Made by a program: the position numbers and the translations under genes
The notes under the pieces: generated by a model
What the model saw: the letters and a program-made list of their open reading frames with translations, nothing else
Databases searched by the model: none
Told to the model about the DNA's origin: nothing
Assembly (NCBI GenBank): GCA_022457155.1
Contig: JAJGOT010000588.1
Span: 248,501 to 312,500, forward strand
Direction: 5' to 3'
Length of the DNA stretch: 64,000 nt
Origin: Cladopsammia gracilis
Taxonomy: Eukaryota > Cnidaria > Anthozoa > Scleractinia > Dendrophylliidae
Part shown: positions 23,663 through 34,490 of the stretch, piece after piece
Layout of the letters: the number at the start of each line of letters is the position of its first letter
How positions within the stretch are numbered: the stretch's first letter is position 1

Positions 23663-24150
23663 TTACAAGCCATCTGCAATTAAGTTTCCAAGATCTCTTT
23701 GACATTTTGATTTATCTATTCTGCTAAATTGTCTCTGAAGTGTAGGTCGTTTTATCTTGTCTTGATCTTTAATGACCACGTCCGCTACAGTTTCTCTTGG
23801 TTTGTACATTGGAGGACCTAAGACATCTGCAGACAATTCATCGACCCATTGAAAGAACTGACACTTTTCGTTTTGTCTGCACATGAAGTATGGCCTGAAA
23901 GGGTTCTTTTCTGATCCTGACACCCTCAAGGTTGACACTTCCATGTGTTTGCAACAGAGCTGTTTTCCACCTTCGCGTACTTTATATGCAGGTATCACAT
24001 GGTCATTGATACATTGTTGATACCCACTGACATTGTCTTCACGGCAGAAGAAGGGACACTCTCTCCAATTCAAACAGCGAAGGTAAGGTATACCTGATGC
24101 AGGCTTGATCACCTCAAGGTCTTGTAGGCAGAGTCCACACTTTGACTAAC
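23663..24150 (-). pseudogene. GRF-type zinc-finger protein
   Basis: The product has an N-terminal cysteine knuckle region (SKCGLCL, then CLNWRECPFFC) and, around its middle, a GRF-type zinc finger (CCKHMEV, NPFRPYFMCRQNEKCQFFQW). GRF fingers bind single-stranded nucleic acid in topoisomerase 3 and NEIL3-type proteins. The frame continues upstream of the first complete ATG (24112) to an ATG at about 24,150 whose third codon is TAG, so the normal start appears to be disabled. The last about 45 codons lie in the terminal inverted repeat. It is the last gene of the minus cassette. A DNA-processing or packaging role is only inferred. Confidence 0.55.
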
Positions 24151-24256
24151 TCATCTTGAAACTGATGTGTGATGAACACTGTCGCAAAACCTTTTACAGT
24201 TTTAAAAAAAAAGTTTTTTGACCAAGCAATAAACCTGTTTAACAAGTACGAACTGG

Positions 24257-24709
24257 TTAGGACTGGTCGACCTCATCAATGCCATTTATTACTATGTCTA
24301 ACCAGTACCAACAGGTTTTACAAAACTGACCGGGATTCAAAATGGCGCTTTCAATGCGTTCTCTTTCTTGCTGTGGATTATCAATCCAGTCTTGTTCATA
24401 AGGTGCCAGCAAATCCAGAATGCCCAATAAATCGTGCCATACCCAATATGCCTTTGTGCGATAGTTATCCAAAACGGTAAACGCATGATCCAAACATGTC
24501 GCCAGCTTTTTATTGTCCTGTACAGAACTGGGGTCTCTCTTCTGTATGTCATCATACACCATGAAAGCCAGACATATCCAATAGGCGTCTTTTGTTTTTT
24601 CATCATTCACTTCTAGCACATGGTGCATAATAATATCAGAAGTCATGATGTAAAGCCAATCCAATAAAAAAATGTTTTGACAACACAGTGTTCGTCCCTT
24701 ATATTTCAA
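24257..24709 (-). CDS. Unknown 150-aa protein of element C
   Basis: I do not recognise this frame. It is rich in Trp, Tyr and Asp (YWICLAFMVYDD, YWVWHDLLGILDLL), suggesting a helical soluble protein with amphipathic helices. It sits between the 175-aa protein and the zinc-finger protein on the same strand, with short gaps typical of virus-like packing. A second minus-strand frame (24337-24606) overlaps it and is less protein-like. An indel could have disturbed the C-terminus. Confidence 0.4.
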   Translation of the reverse strand: MKYKGRTLCCQNIFLLDWLYIMTSDIIMHHVLEVNDEKTKDAYWICLAFMVYDDIQKRDPSSVQDNKKLATCLDHAFTVLDNYRTKAYWVWHDLLGILDLLAPYEQDWIDNPQQERERIESAILNPGQFCKTCWYWLDIVINGIDEVDQS

Positions 24710-24737
24710 TTGGGCTTGAAAAACTGGTTCGTCCGGT

Positions 24738-25265
24738 TTAGTAAGGTTCCCATTGCTTATTGCTTCGTAACCTGGCCACCACAGGTGTTCTCGCCTTGCA
24801 TTTTTTCACAGTTTTGAGCATGGGATCAGGTGGCGTTTCCAAAAGCAAAGAAAGTGCTGATTCATCAGGAAAAACGGAAGGCTGTGTTTCTTTCCTTCTA
24901 GGGAGTTTCGATTCTTTTGTAGACACAGGTGTAACAGGCAATTTTCTAACTGTTTTGGCCGTTTTTGCTTCAGATTTAGGCGAAGTGGTTGGTGGAGGCG
25001 ATGGTTCTGGTGTAGGAAGTACCACTGTGGGTTTTACGGTTGTTTCATTTTTCATCTGTTTTGTCAACCCTTGATACCTCTGTAGAAGTTGATCCAACAT
25101 GAGGACTTTTTGGTCTTCTGGTAAAGATGAATCCATGATTTGTTTCATATCTTGATCTAAGCGCGTCAGAGTCGGAAGCTGAGCGGGAGCAGTCAATCGA
25201 TGTTCTGTTTCCATACTTTGCAAAAATTGTTCGGGCACCATCAACATCTTTTGTGCATGTTTCAT
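24738..25265 (-). CDS. Conserved Polinton-type protein with helical N-terminus and Pro-rich linker (175 aa)
   Basis: The N-terminus (MLMVPEQFLQSME) and LDQDMKQIMDSSLPEDQKV followed by LLQRYQGLTKQ resemble, from memory, a short family that recurs next to capsid genes in Polintons and adintoviruses. Its function is unknown; a virion or core role is likely. The middle (residues about 85-115) is Pro/Thr/Ser-rich (PTPEPSPPPTTSPKSE), and the rest is basic. It overlaps the start of its upstream neighbour by 4 bases (ATGA type), so the two are probably co-expressed. Confidence 0.5.
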   Translation of the reverse strand: MKHAQKMLMVPEQFLQSMETEHRLTAPAQLPTLTRLDQDMKQIMDSSLPEDQKVLMLDQLLQRYQGLTKQMKNETTVKPTVVLPTPEPSPPPTTSPKSEAKTAKTVRKLPVTPVSTKESKLPRRKETQPSVFPDESALSLLLETPPDPMLKTVKKCKARTPVVARLRSNKQWEPY

Positions 25266-25753
25266 TTTAAAACTTTACCCAATAAATCAACAGCAAGAGG
25301 AGCAATCAATGCAGCTAGGGCTGGTAGAAATCCACCTTTCTGATTGAGCACTTCCTTTTTCCTTTTAAGGCTTGGTGTCTTGCGGGTCAAATACAGGAGC
25401 TTTGACTTGTGCGGCTTCAATCGTGTAAATGATGAACTCGGTACTACAATGTTTCCTTTAAGGAGATTTAGAGCAATCTCGCCAATAGCTTCCATTTGAC
25501 CTTTGTTCGCATGGGATATCATATCTTTGCGTTGTTTTCCATTGCTCTTAAAACACGTACAAAGAAAGGCTAAATGTTGGCCAACTTTAGACTGTTTAGA
25601 CATTCCCGGGCGCTTTCGTTTTGAGCAAGTTGTAGTAGTGCCAGAACGCAAGACCATATTACCACCACGTTGATTCTTTTTCATACGGATCGTTCGCTGA
25701 TGTGATTTGCAGGTAGGCATAATGTTAACTGAAATAAACTGGTAGTGGTTCAT
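25262..25753 (-). CDS. Minor capsid / pX-pVI-like basic protein
   Basis: The 163-aa product is strongly basic and its C-terminus is a Gly-led hydrophobic helix (NQKGGFLPALAALIAPLAV). Such GGFL-helix motifs occur in minor capsid or core proteins of adenoviruses, adintoviruses and Polintons, where an amphipathic segment can act on membranes or pack under the capsid. The nested complex at 34-51 kb has a comparable GGFLGTLAAIGIPMAIELAS segment in its 254-aa protein. The start may be the first ATG or the later one at the MVLRSGT segment. The assignment rests on composition, position and the helix only. Confidence 0.5.
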   Translation of the reverse strand: MNHYQFISVNIMPTCKSHQRTIRMKKNQRGGNMVLRSGTTTTCSKRKRPGMSKQSKVGQHLAFLCTCFKSNGKQRKDMISHANKGQMEAIGEIALNLLKGNIVVPSSSFTRLKPHKSKLLYLTRKTPSLKRKKEVLNQKGGFLPALAALIAPLAVDLLGKVLK

Positions 25754-26042
25754 CTGTTTTATAGAGTTTCTTGTTTACGTAGATCACTGGGTAGGAATGT
25801 GTTGCAGGTAATATTCTTGTCCGTAGTCGTTGAATGTTGGGTGTACGAGGGTGTAAATCCAAGACCAGGTATCCAAAGGGTTGTGAAGTGGCGTCTTGGA
25901 AACTTTCTCACACGTAAGATACATGCTTGCTGGGCCAATGTTCGAAACCCTAGTGTATCGCGAGGATTATTGAAAGCGATAATGTAATGAGCATTTAAAG
26001 AGATACTCCGGGAAAACTTTCCTGGTGGAAAGAGGTTTTGAG

Positions 26043-26564
26043 TCAGATAAATACAGGTGACTTACAAACATGTTGTTCATTATCTAGAACCATATTATTC
26101 CTAATATTGCTTATGGCTTTAACAAAAGTGTGTACAAACTTTGCTACTTGTGCATCATTCCACTGTGAATCGTACATTCTAAATTTAGCTTGTATAGCAT
26201 TCATATTTACATTGCGAGCTCGATGAAATAGGTAAAACAAACAATAGTCTCCACATGTGTCTGATCTTAGTCTTTGGAGCGGTTTGTCATTGTAATATGT
26301 ATCATCCTGTAACAAATATCCATCCATGTCATACGTCTCAGGAGGGAAACCATAACTGTCGAAGAATTCACTTTCATAAGGCGACACAAAGTACATTGCA
26401 ACCCAATGTGTTCCAGGTAGATCATGAGGGTCTGTATTCACAATCAGGCAGGATGGAAAGGTGTTGATGATGGGTACCTTGTCACTGGGATATACGCCTC
26501 TTATGATAGGTGCCTGGATATGATCTTGTAAAGCAGCTTGCCATAATTCGTAGGTGGTATGCAT
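26043..26564 (-). CDS. Adenain-like cysteine protease
   Basis: This is the maturation protease of Polinton/adenovirus-type virions. The 173-aa product has the family triad in order: His in GTHWVAMYF, Asp in EFFDSYGF and Cys in DTCGDYCLFYLF, with oxyanion-side residues before the Cys. Length and spacing match adenain-like proteases. The frame is intact from ATG to stop. It lies directly after the major capsid gene on the same strand with only 3 bases between them, as is common in this gene family. Substrates would be the capsid and core proteins encoded beside it. Confidence 0.8.
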   Translation of the reverse strand: MHTTYELWQAALQDHIQAPIIRGVYPSDKVPIINTFPSCLIVNTDPHDLPGTHWVAMYFVSPYESEFFDSYGFPPETYDMDGYLLQDDTYYNDKPLQRLRSDTCGDYCLFYLFHRARNVNMNAIQAKFRMYDSQWNDAQVAKFVHTFVKAISNIRNNMVLDNEQHVCKSPVFI

Positions 26565-26567
26565 CTT

Positions 26568-26966
26568 TTAAGGGCCATGAGACAGGTCGTACACCACGCG
26601 TCTGTTACGATCAATCTCCAAATTATTCTGGAATTCTGCGTACACAACTAAATTGAGAACTGCAGGGGTCTCAGTACCAAATTTTAAATACAAGTTGACA
26701 TTTCCGTTGCGATGAGGAATCAAATGATCCGGATGGCCACTTCCTGCTGGTGTTGTGTCCAAGCGAAATAAACCATACCCCTGCTCCCATTCTTCTCTGT
26801 CAATGTCTATACCATGACCACAGTTCATATCACCACTGCCTGAGAAAAGTGTATGGTAGCCATCGATTTTCTTGCCACCTGTCAAGTCGATGCCTGAGTA
26901 AGGCATTTCTTCTCCATTGACTGTTAGACGAACAGCATTCAGATCAAACAGCTGGAGGTTGAATGG
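26568..26966 (-). pseudogene. Major capsid protein (double jelly-roll), C-terminal fragment
   Basis: The frame runs upstream of its first ATG (26906) to about 26,966 as FPFNLQLFDLNAVRLTVNG and ends with NLVVYAEFQNNLEIDRNR, a pattern characteristic of the C-terminal jelly roll of Polinton hexon-like capsid proteins (YAEF...IEID). About three quarters of the expected roughly 500-600 residues are missing. At 26,966 the coding sequence stops abruptly against a 124-bp tandem repeat. The fragment is followed by the protease. It cannot make a capsid on its own. Confidence 0.7.
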
Positions 26967-27214
26967 AAAGTAAATTACTGTCGCGCGCTAAATTCGAATA
27001 GCTTCGCCCGTTGTTTGACTTAAGCGTGAGGTATTTCTGTGTGTCAGCAGGTTGCGAGTTAAATTTAAAATCTCTATTCGTTCTTACTTGAAAGTAAATT
27101 ATTGTCGCGCGCTAAATTCGAATAGCTTCGCTCGTTGTTTGACTTAAGCGTGAGGTCTTTCTGTGTATCAGTAGGTTGCGAGTTAAATTTACAATATCTA
27201 CTCGTTCTGACTTG
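26967..27214. repeat. 124-bp tandem repeat, 2 units
   Basis: Units start with AAAGTAAATTACTGTCGCGC (26,967) and AAAGTAAATTATTGTCGCGC (27,091) and are about 90 percent identical. Degenerate relatives with CGCGCTAAATTCGA and GTTTGACTTAAGCGT recur at about 28,290-28,520. Confidence 0.75.
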
Positions 27215-28714
27215 AATGTTAAAGTCTCTAACGTTCACCATTATTCGAAGTACTAAAACAAATTATTAAACAACGCAGCGCACGTCTACTTGTGTTTTCA
27301 ACTGAACATTATGCAATTTCACCGTATTTTTCTTTTCATGCGATAAGTTTCTTCGATTAAGCAATGCTCCACATAAGAACGATAGCAAACTTCATTGTTC
27401 TGCGGCATTGGCTCTTTCCCACATAGAATATCTTTGATTTCAAGAATAGAGGAGGAGCTGATGGTTAATAATTATATTTCATTATAAAAATAAAGAAAAT
27501 CTATTTGCGTCAGGTAAATTTTAGAAAATGTTCGTGCTTAACCAATCAGAATAGCAGAAGACAATAGCTAATAATTTTGCTTCTTTGATGAAGTTCCCCA
27601 AATACAATATCTTTAAAAAATTGCTTTTGCGATTGGGTCTCAAATTACTTGAAACCCTAAAAAAAATTGGACAAAATGCACCTTGAATCTTAACTTTTTA
27701 GCGATTTTTGAGTCTAGGCCAATGAGATCACTAGTTGTAACAATGAAAACAGTTGACATTCCATCGTGCATTGCCGTTCAGCGCTATCCTTCTTATGCGG
27801 ATCATTACTTAATATTGTAAGACAGCACGTTCAAGTTTGAATTACGCTACGTCCGTGGTTGAGTGAGTGTTAAAAAAAGGTAATTACATTTATTGTTTCT
27901 TAAGAGTGTTTCTTCAAAAGCTAAAAGTCATTTATATTCAAGAGCACACTTGAATGCAAATGCTCGAAATAAATGTTCGTTAATGTTAATCGAAGTATCG
28001 AGCAACTAAAACAATCGGTTAATGCAGCGCTGCCGCCTTGTCCAGTTGAGTTTTGGAGTTTTGTTTTGATGATGTTTAAGACTATTTACTGGTCAAAGAA
28101 ACCCGCGCTACGTATTGCAGTGCACTACGTTTCTCTATTAGTATTCCTTCTTGTTTAACTAAAGAGTAAAGTATTTCTTACATTGTATCTGTAATGCAGT
28201 TGGGTTGCGAGATATATTCCAAATTGCCATCCGTTTTGACTCGTAAGTAAATTTCTACCGCTCTTGGTCAAAGGTAAAAAAAAACGCTAAGTAAGGCAGC
28301 GCGTTCAACTCGATTAGCTTCGCTCGTTGTTTGACTTAAGCGTAAGATATTTCTGTTACGTTGCAAGTTAAATTCAAAGTCTCTATTTGTTTTGACCTAA
28401 AATTCACTCAATTTGAGTATCGCCAAACCGCTTGGTCAAAGAAAAACCGCGCTAAATAAGTAATGCAGCGCGCTAAATTCGATTATTTGGCTTCGCTCAT
28501 TGCCTGACTTAAGCGTGTAACTCGCGCTTTCTTTAAGCCATGCTTGAGTTTATATTTGTTTACAATAAGCTTTTTTAGTTCAAACCATTGGCAAAGTTAA
28601 TGCACTCACAAATTGAACTTTGTTTAACTCTTTCTTTAAAAGAACCGTTGACGTATATCTAGTGTTCAATACAAGCGCATTGCAAGGAAACATTTCGTGT
28701 TCACCAAACAATGC
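27215..28714. other. Non-coding interior of element C
   Basis: AT-rich, with degenerate copies of the 124-bp repeat near 28,000-28,520. No gene is recognisable. This is where the missing polymerase, integrase and capsid genes would be expected in a complete element. Confidence 0.5.
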
Positions 28715-30110
28715 TTTAAACTGAAGCGGATGTTGTTATTAAAGATCAATACAAGATCAAACGACTTATACTTCTGAGACAATTTAGTAGAATAGATAAA
28801 TCAAAATGTCAGAGACCTTGGACAATTAATTGCAGACGGCTTGTAAAATAAACATAAACATCACACTCTTTGTAGCAAAACAGAACTGTTTGTAATCATT
28901 GTCTTTGTTTACTTAATAAAATAATTTTGACATCAAATATTGTGTCGTATTCATTTTGTGGAAACATCGTTCTGGGTGCCATTTTGAATACTTAATAAGG
29001 GTGAACAAAACCGGTTTGACTAGTTTTTCTAGAGAGTGGCCAATTTGAATATACATCTAGACAAACTGGTATGAACCGGTTTGACCATGACGTCAGTGTA
29101 TTCTCATTGGTTCGTCACCCGTCCTTTGTTCTTTTGCCTTTAAATTGAAACCACCACCCTGATGGTTTCCTTTTCTCTTAAACACTTCATTAATAATCAA
29201 TGAAATCTCAATGTACGTCTCTCCCAATTCATGCATCGTTAATGACTCCACCTATACGGCCTGCATTCCATTAAACCCGTCCTGTACCTATACAACTTGC
29301 ATCTCATTCCCTCCTGACCGAGCCATTCAAAACTGGTTTTTACAGAGCCAACCTCATTAACTCAGGGCTGCTGCATATATGAATAAAATTCGTCTAGGCA
29401 TCCGGGATAGACTACTCATGTATGCATTTGTCTCAGAAAACAAACTCTAATTTAATACCAATTATGTTCAAACGATTTTTGTTGTCTATCGTAAAAATAA
29501 ACTTCCTTCAGATGAATTCATTCTCTCTCAAAATCGTAGAAATTACCGATCCCGCAAAATACAGTAAGTCGCAAATTCAAACTCCCGCAAGTATTTGGTT
29601 CTTCACGGTATTACAAGTAAACAAGAGAAAATGATTATTTTCTCTTGAAGCAGAGAAATTTAACCCTTTTTTAACACAATGGAGTATGAATACAAGTCTT
29701 TGTTTTAAATGTATTCAACATATTTCTTTGCATAAATGGGGTGTTTCTTGGTGTTGCCGAAGCCATTGTTGGTTAGCTTTTGTGTTGTGGTGGGTAATGT
29801 TCAGTGTCTTTTGAATCTTTTGTTTTACCTCATTTGGTGATCACACCAACCGCAACACCAAGAAACTACCCATAAATACAAGGAGAAATTTTTTTGTTTT
29901 TGCCTGTTGTTTCGACCACTGGTATTCCTGTGGTACATAACGCTAACCAGTGTGATGTAGGACTCAACCCTGTCACGCTCGCAGGTACAAATTTATATTT
30001 TGGTCCTTTTGCGGTTGTTGGTATGTTCTACTGGCGTCCAGATCTTTTAACGTGACATATTTTTTGTCTTTTTCACAATGGATGCATGCCTAGGGCATGT
30101 ACTCAATAGC
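28715..30110 (-). repeat. Right terminal inverted repeat of element C
   Basis: Reverse complement of 21,910-23,800 apart from insertions. Its inner end (28,715-28,855, + strand) repeats the C-terminal codons of the GRF protein (RQFSRIDKSKCQR), now a dead duplicate. Confidence 0.7.
29738..29871. mobile_element. 134-bp MITE nested in the right inverted repeat
   Basis: GTTTCTTGGTGTTGC and GCAACACCAAGAAAC form the ends, and the duplicated target ATAAAT lies at 29,732-29,737 and 29,872-29,877. The left inverted repeat of element C lacks it, confirming insertion. Confidence 0.8.
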
Positions 30111-30797
30111 CAACTTATGAGCAGTTTTTGGTATTTTGAGACATTGCATTTTCGGAGGTGGAATTGGAATTTGCTTTGCCGACAAGCTTTGCCGACATGC
30201 TTTACGGCATTTCACATGGCACGTGGAGAAAATACTGGCGGAGTTAAGTGATCAGCATGTGTGGCTTCTTACTCTAAAGGTAATTATATAATTGCAACCA
30301 GAGTTTGTTTTGGACCGGCTAATAGAGACGTCGGATGTAATACATTGTAAGTGACCTTTTCAAGATTGTGTGACATATAAGCTTACTTGCTGATGCAAAT
30401 AGTTGCTTTGTGCATAAAAAAGCTGTTAGACTGGTTTAAAAAACGCATGTGGCAATTGACCCAAACTTTCAGGTTTTATTTTCTTAGCTCATTTGATTTC
30501 CAAGCAAATAGAAACTAAAAAGCTATTTCTACATGCGAATGAATATTGCATAATCAAGTATGTGTTTCCAATTGCTTTGAAACATGTTTGTGACTGCTGC
30601 GTGACTGTTTTTGGCATGAATATTTCTTTGTTAATTTCTTATCCTTTCGATTATTAAGACCTTTAGGCCGTGTTTTCACGAGCGATTTTTCAAGTCGCTG
30701 AGCGAGTGACAGTCGGAAATCTCGTGAAAACAGTTGCTTGTCCAACTCGCTTAAAGTTAAGCGAGTCGGCGAATTTCAATAGAATTCTCATTAAATT
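30111..30797. other. Unannotated stretch
   Basis: No gene was seen. A short inverted repeat (GTGTTTTCACGAG at 30,673 with CTCGTGAAAAC near 30,721) suggests another small MITE. Confidence 0.4.
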
Positions 30798-30960
30798 TAA
30801 GGGTGCGTTCCATTGGGATGATCCGGATCCGGATCACTGATCCAAGATCACTCGGATCACGCTGCATCAAAGGAACCGATGAATCCTTGTCCAGAGTGGA
30901 TTCATCAGTTTCTTTGATGCCTCGTGATCCGAGTGATCATCCCAAAGGAACGCACCCTTA
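30798..30960. mobile_element. MITE-like element (TAAGGGTGCGTTCC termini)
   Basis: TAAGGGTGCGTTCC/TTGGGATGATC on the left mirrors GATCATCCCAAAGGAACGCACCCTTA on the right; the middle is rich in GATCC/GGATC. Confidence 0.75.
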
Positions 30961-31613
30961 GCCACCAATCCAGGTAGCTTAAGGACGTTCGCGCCCATTG
31001 CTTCTGCGCATTTTTTCGCGCATGTCACGCAAACGTACTGTTACTGAAATGTTAGGGACTAACTTTAGATTGTCGACTACGGTTGGCTACGACGGTTGAA
31101 TGAGTGTCACGCAACGTAGACAACACTCGAGATGTCACCGTCGGACCTTTGAGACGGTGTGTTTTCCCGCGGTTTCTCGTCGTGGTGAAGACGGTTAAAC
31201 ACGGTAAGAATTATTGTCAATGAAATGTCAGTTTTTATTTATTTTTCCCCAGTTTTTTTACGGAATCATTACCGCACATGCTGGAGTATGTGTTTTTCTT
31301 GACGTCGGAGATGATTTTAAGTGGAGAATTGTATTTTTTGTGGAATATAATACACTTAGGAATTTAGTCTTGTGTTTACATTCAGCTTGGTGAACATGTT
31401 AGCGAAAGAAATCTCCTTATCAGACGAGAAGAAAGTATAATACATTCCTAATTGTTGTTTTAGATATATTTAAGCATTTAAAGTTCCTGTTGAAGGTCGT
31501 TTACCGCAATAACGTATTGGATCATTTGCAGAGGCTGCCGAGAGGTGATTTTATCTCCATTTCGTTGATATTTATTTTCTTTCATCTTCACCTCGCCAAG
31601 ATGCAAAGCAAAG

Positions 31614-32438
31614 ATGTCCGAAACAAGTGAGTACAGTTTTTCTTTTAGATATAGAATAAGAAGTCAGACAAATGCCTATCAGTTTCAGCGTAGAATTGAG
31701 TCTTGTGCTATTTAATTTCTAAGTATTTCTTAATGTAAACAAGATAGTTATTGTTTTAAATAAACTTATGCTTACGTAAAGTTTGAATAACAGCGCCTGT
31801 AATTTTTTCCTCTTCTGGTCCGTTTTGATTATTATATCGTACATTAACGGATGTTTTTTTTATAGAAATAGGCTTTTGTACATTACCCTTTTATGCTCCA
31901 GCTTAATGCTCCACTTTACCCACTTAAATGTTCGGTCTATGCTCGGATAATGCTCATAATATCGATAATATATAAGAAAATAGTTTTGGTACTAACAGCA
32001 AAAACAAAAAAAACAATCCTCTAAATCATGGTTCATCCTTTCATATTTAAGACTAAGAAGTAGACTATCCCTGGGATTTTTTTTGAATTTCGAAATTAAG
32101 TCTTCACTTCTCTTTGAAAAACGATTGTTATTTTTATGTTCTCTCAACAAAAAAGCTGAAAAAAAGCCACTAAAATGCCCAAATAATAGTTAATGTTTTT
32201 GCCTCACTAAAATGCTCGAAACAATGGTAGCAAAATTAACAAAAGCCTATATTGAAATACAGTAGAACCCTTGTTAAGCGGCCACCCTTGGGGAAATGGA
32301 AACTGGCCGCTTAGGGGTTAGACTGTAGATAAATTATTCCCTGGCTAGTAAAGTAAATTTCAGTTTCAAACTGAATATGTTTATGTTTGAGAAGTTCACA
32401 AATGCACACCCATCTAAATAAACTAGATGCTATTATTA

Positions 32439-32473
<35 letters not shown>

Positions 32474-33275
32474 GTTATTGTTATTATTATTATTATTATT
32501 AATTAATTATTATTATTATTCAGTGGGATCTTTCGTTGGTCCTGAGGAAAAAGACATACTTCTCCTCAGAGAAGTTCGTTATGTTGAACCTTACAAATTC
32601 AAGCATGGCACCAAGGAATCTGGCCAAGCCTGGAATGAGGTGGCTAATGGCGTGAACAAGCATGAAGGGTTTAAAGCAATGCCCAGGGACCAGAGAAGTG
32701 TGAGAGACAGGTTCAATAAACTGTTAGCCGACTTCAATGCAAAAATGAGGAAAGAGGAGGGAGAATCAGGAACAAATCCTGAGCCACTGTCAGAGGCAGA
32801 AACTATTTTAGAAGAAATTGAGGAAAAAATTTTGTCAGCAAAGGTTGACTTGGCTTCAGCTACAGCAATAGACAGCTAACAGCAGAAAAATGAGAGAAAA
32901 AAGGCTATGGCCATAAGAGATGCAGCTTTGAATACATGGGCAAAGTCAAAGTGTGCTGATTCAGACGAAGAAGATAGTGAGAGTGAGAAACCAAGAAAGA
33001 GGAAAAGGAGGCGTGGCAATGATGGTCTGCAGTATCTTGAAGCCAAATGTCAGGCTGAGGCAGACGTGAAAAAGGAAGAAGTAGCCCTTCGCCAGCAAGA
33101 ATTGGCCTCACAACAGAAGCGTCAAGAGCAATTTGAAGCCCAAATGCTTCAGCAGCAGCAGCACCAACAGCAACAAGCTCTGCAACAACAACAGCAGTTT
33201 AATCTGCAGCAGCAGCAGTTTCAACAAACTCAGAATTTAATTGTTGCTTTATTGCAAAAAATGTCAAAAGGCTAA
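31614..33275 (+). pseudogene. Harbinger Myb/SANT-like DNA-binding protein gene
   Basis: In PIF/Harbinger elements this partner protein binds the transposon ends and helps import the transposase. The open part from 32,524 encodes a tri-helical Myb/SANT-like region (VGPEEKDILLLREV, QAWNEVANGVN, RSVRDRFNKLLADF). A Lys/Arg-rich nuclear-signal-like stretch (KPRKRKRRRG) and a Gln-rich coiled C-terminus follow. A plausible first exon is ATG at 31,614 with a donor GTGAGT at 31,627, joined to an acceptor TTATTATTCAG ending 32,523; the intron would contain the ATT microsatellite. One in-frame TAA (32,877-32,879) splits the coding region, after which the same frame continues to 33,275. The gene model is inferred. 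Confidence 0.55.
32431..32516. repeat. (ATT)n microsatellite
   Basis: About 85 bp of TTA/ATT repeats just before the candidate splice acceptor; translated on + it gives an artefactual poly-Leu run. Confidence 0.9.
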
Positions 33276-34038
33276 AATATTGACTGCTTGGCGATTGAGC
33301 TAAGCAATTGGTTTGTTGTTAAGGACACCAATTGTTTGAAGAGATTCATTGTCTTTTGAAATACTTTGTAACTTACGTTATTTCATGGTTTGTTGTACCA
33401 TTATCATACACTCATTTGTTGTGTGCAACTTTTAATGCATGCCATTGCTTAACTTTGGCTGCTTTTTTAAATGGCTTTTAGTTAAAAACAAATGATGACT
33501 TGTTTTGTGTTCTTGTTTTCTTTTAATGCAAGTGTTGATTATGTTTACCATGGTGGTCACAAGCTTGAACTAATGTTTGGCAGACATAGAACTTGTAGTT
33601 TGAATTGAGTTTGACTGTGGGCAGTTCATAATAAAATTGTTACACTTGTCATAAAGGGATACCATTGCATTCTATTGTCTTATCTCAAAGCATAATTAAT
33701 GCATTTAATTTTACAACAAACAATGATAATGAAATTAGAATCCAGAAAAAATCTTAACTCTAACTTCAGTTTCTAAGGTGTTCTGTTTATCTTACTTTTT
33801 GTTAATTTGTACTTGGTAAAATCAACAACTCTGAAGATATGATATAAGTGAAAACATTTGCACACAAGGGAAAGTAAAATGTCAATTAAGTTTTGATTCT
33901 GAATTAAATGGGGGATGTTTTAAAATCTTTCCCTAGCTATGACACATCAGCTCAGTGCATGTGTACTATATGATAAACTATTAGACCAGATAGTCTTGAA
34001 CGGTTGGAGGATCAAGTTGAAAGAATGTTGAAGTATTG

Positions 34039-34282
34039 TTACCTTATAGACAGGTAAGAGTGTTTCTTAAAAGTGCAGCAACTATAATGCTTTCCAACTG
34101 CACTTAATCCTAGCTTTAAGTTGTTCTTGAAATCTAGAAACTTGAAGTCGTTCAAGACATCTCCAAAGAGCCATTCAACCGACACCCTAACAGAACTCAT
34201 TGCTTCGTTAAATGCTTGCATGTTTGCTGTAAATACTGGGACCTCCCCTATTCGGTAGGGGGCCATTAAATGAGGACGAAGG
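34039..34282 (-). pseudogene. HARBI1-like transposase, C-terminal part (downstream of Polinton insertion)
   Basis: It encodes the end of the DDE nuclease domain (MAPYRIGEVPVF, then AFNEAMSSVRVSVEWLFGDV), where the catalytic Glu of the DDE triad is expected, and a short basic tail to the stop at 34,039. The reading frame is continuous with the part at 51,571-52,421 when one copy of the duplicated CGAAGG is discounted. This shows that the Polinton landed in an otherwise open transposase gene. Confidence 0.8.
34277..34282. repeat. Target-site duplication CGAAGG (left)
   Basis: The identical hexamer occurs at 51,571-51,576. Six-base duplications are the hallmark of Polinton/Maverick integration. 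Confidence 0.9.
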
Positions 34283-34490
34283 AGTAGTTATGTAAGGCAC
34301 TATACGGCACTTTTTAAAAATTAACGATAAATCCCCTATAATTTAGTGACAGTCGTTAACATTATGGTGTTTTGTCGTTAATTTTTTGATCATTATAATT
34401 TAGTGACACATGTAATATTATGGACGAAATGTCGATAATAAAGTGTCGTCACTCCATACTATACGGTATATATTTTAATCGATACTCATT
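34283..34490 (+). repeat. Left terminal inverted repeat of Polinton B (208 bp)
   Basis: Pairs with 51,361-51,570 at about 93 percent by eye. It includes the direct repeat TATAATTTAGTGACA twice. The stop codon of the polymerase gene lies at its inner edge. Confidence 0.9.

Larger units (their letters stand above)
21910..23800 (+). repeat. Left terminal inverted repeat of element C
   Basis: It pairs with 28,715-30,110. It contains an extra about 0.7-kb insertion (about 22,457-23,150) that the right copy lacks. Its inner end covers the last about 45 codons of the zinc-finger gene at 23,663. Confidence 0.7.
21910..30110. mobile_element. Polinton-like element C, internally deleted, with long terminal inverted repeats
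   Basis: CTATTGAGTACATGCCCTAG at 21,910 is mirrored by CTAGGGCATGTACTCAATAG ending at 30,110. Matching continues inward for about 1.4 kb on each side, apart from insertions. Inside, a minus-strand cassette encodes capsid, protease and accessory proteins of Polinton/adintovirus type. DNA polymerase, integrase and packaging ATPase are absent and the major capsid gene is cut off at 26,966, so the element has lost much of its interior. No 6-bp target duplication is evident at these edges, so the outermost bases may also be missing. Confidence 0.7.

Noticed and set aside
21904..30116. 6-bp target duplication for element C
   Set aside because: The flanking hexamers (ACCACC and CCAACT) do not match.
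32427..32520. Poly-Leu N-terminus of the Myb/SANT frame
   Set aside because: Translation of an ATT microsatellite; the coding region more likely begins at the splice acceptor.
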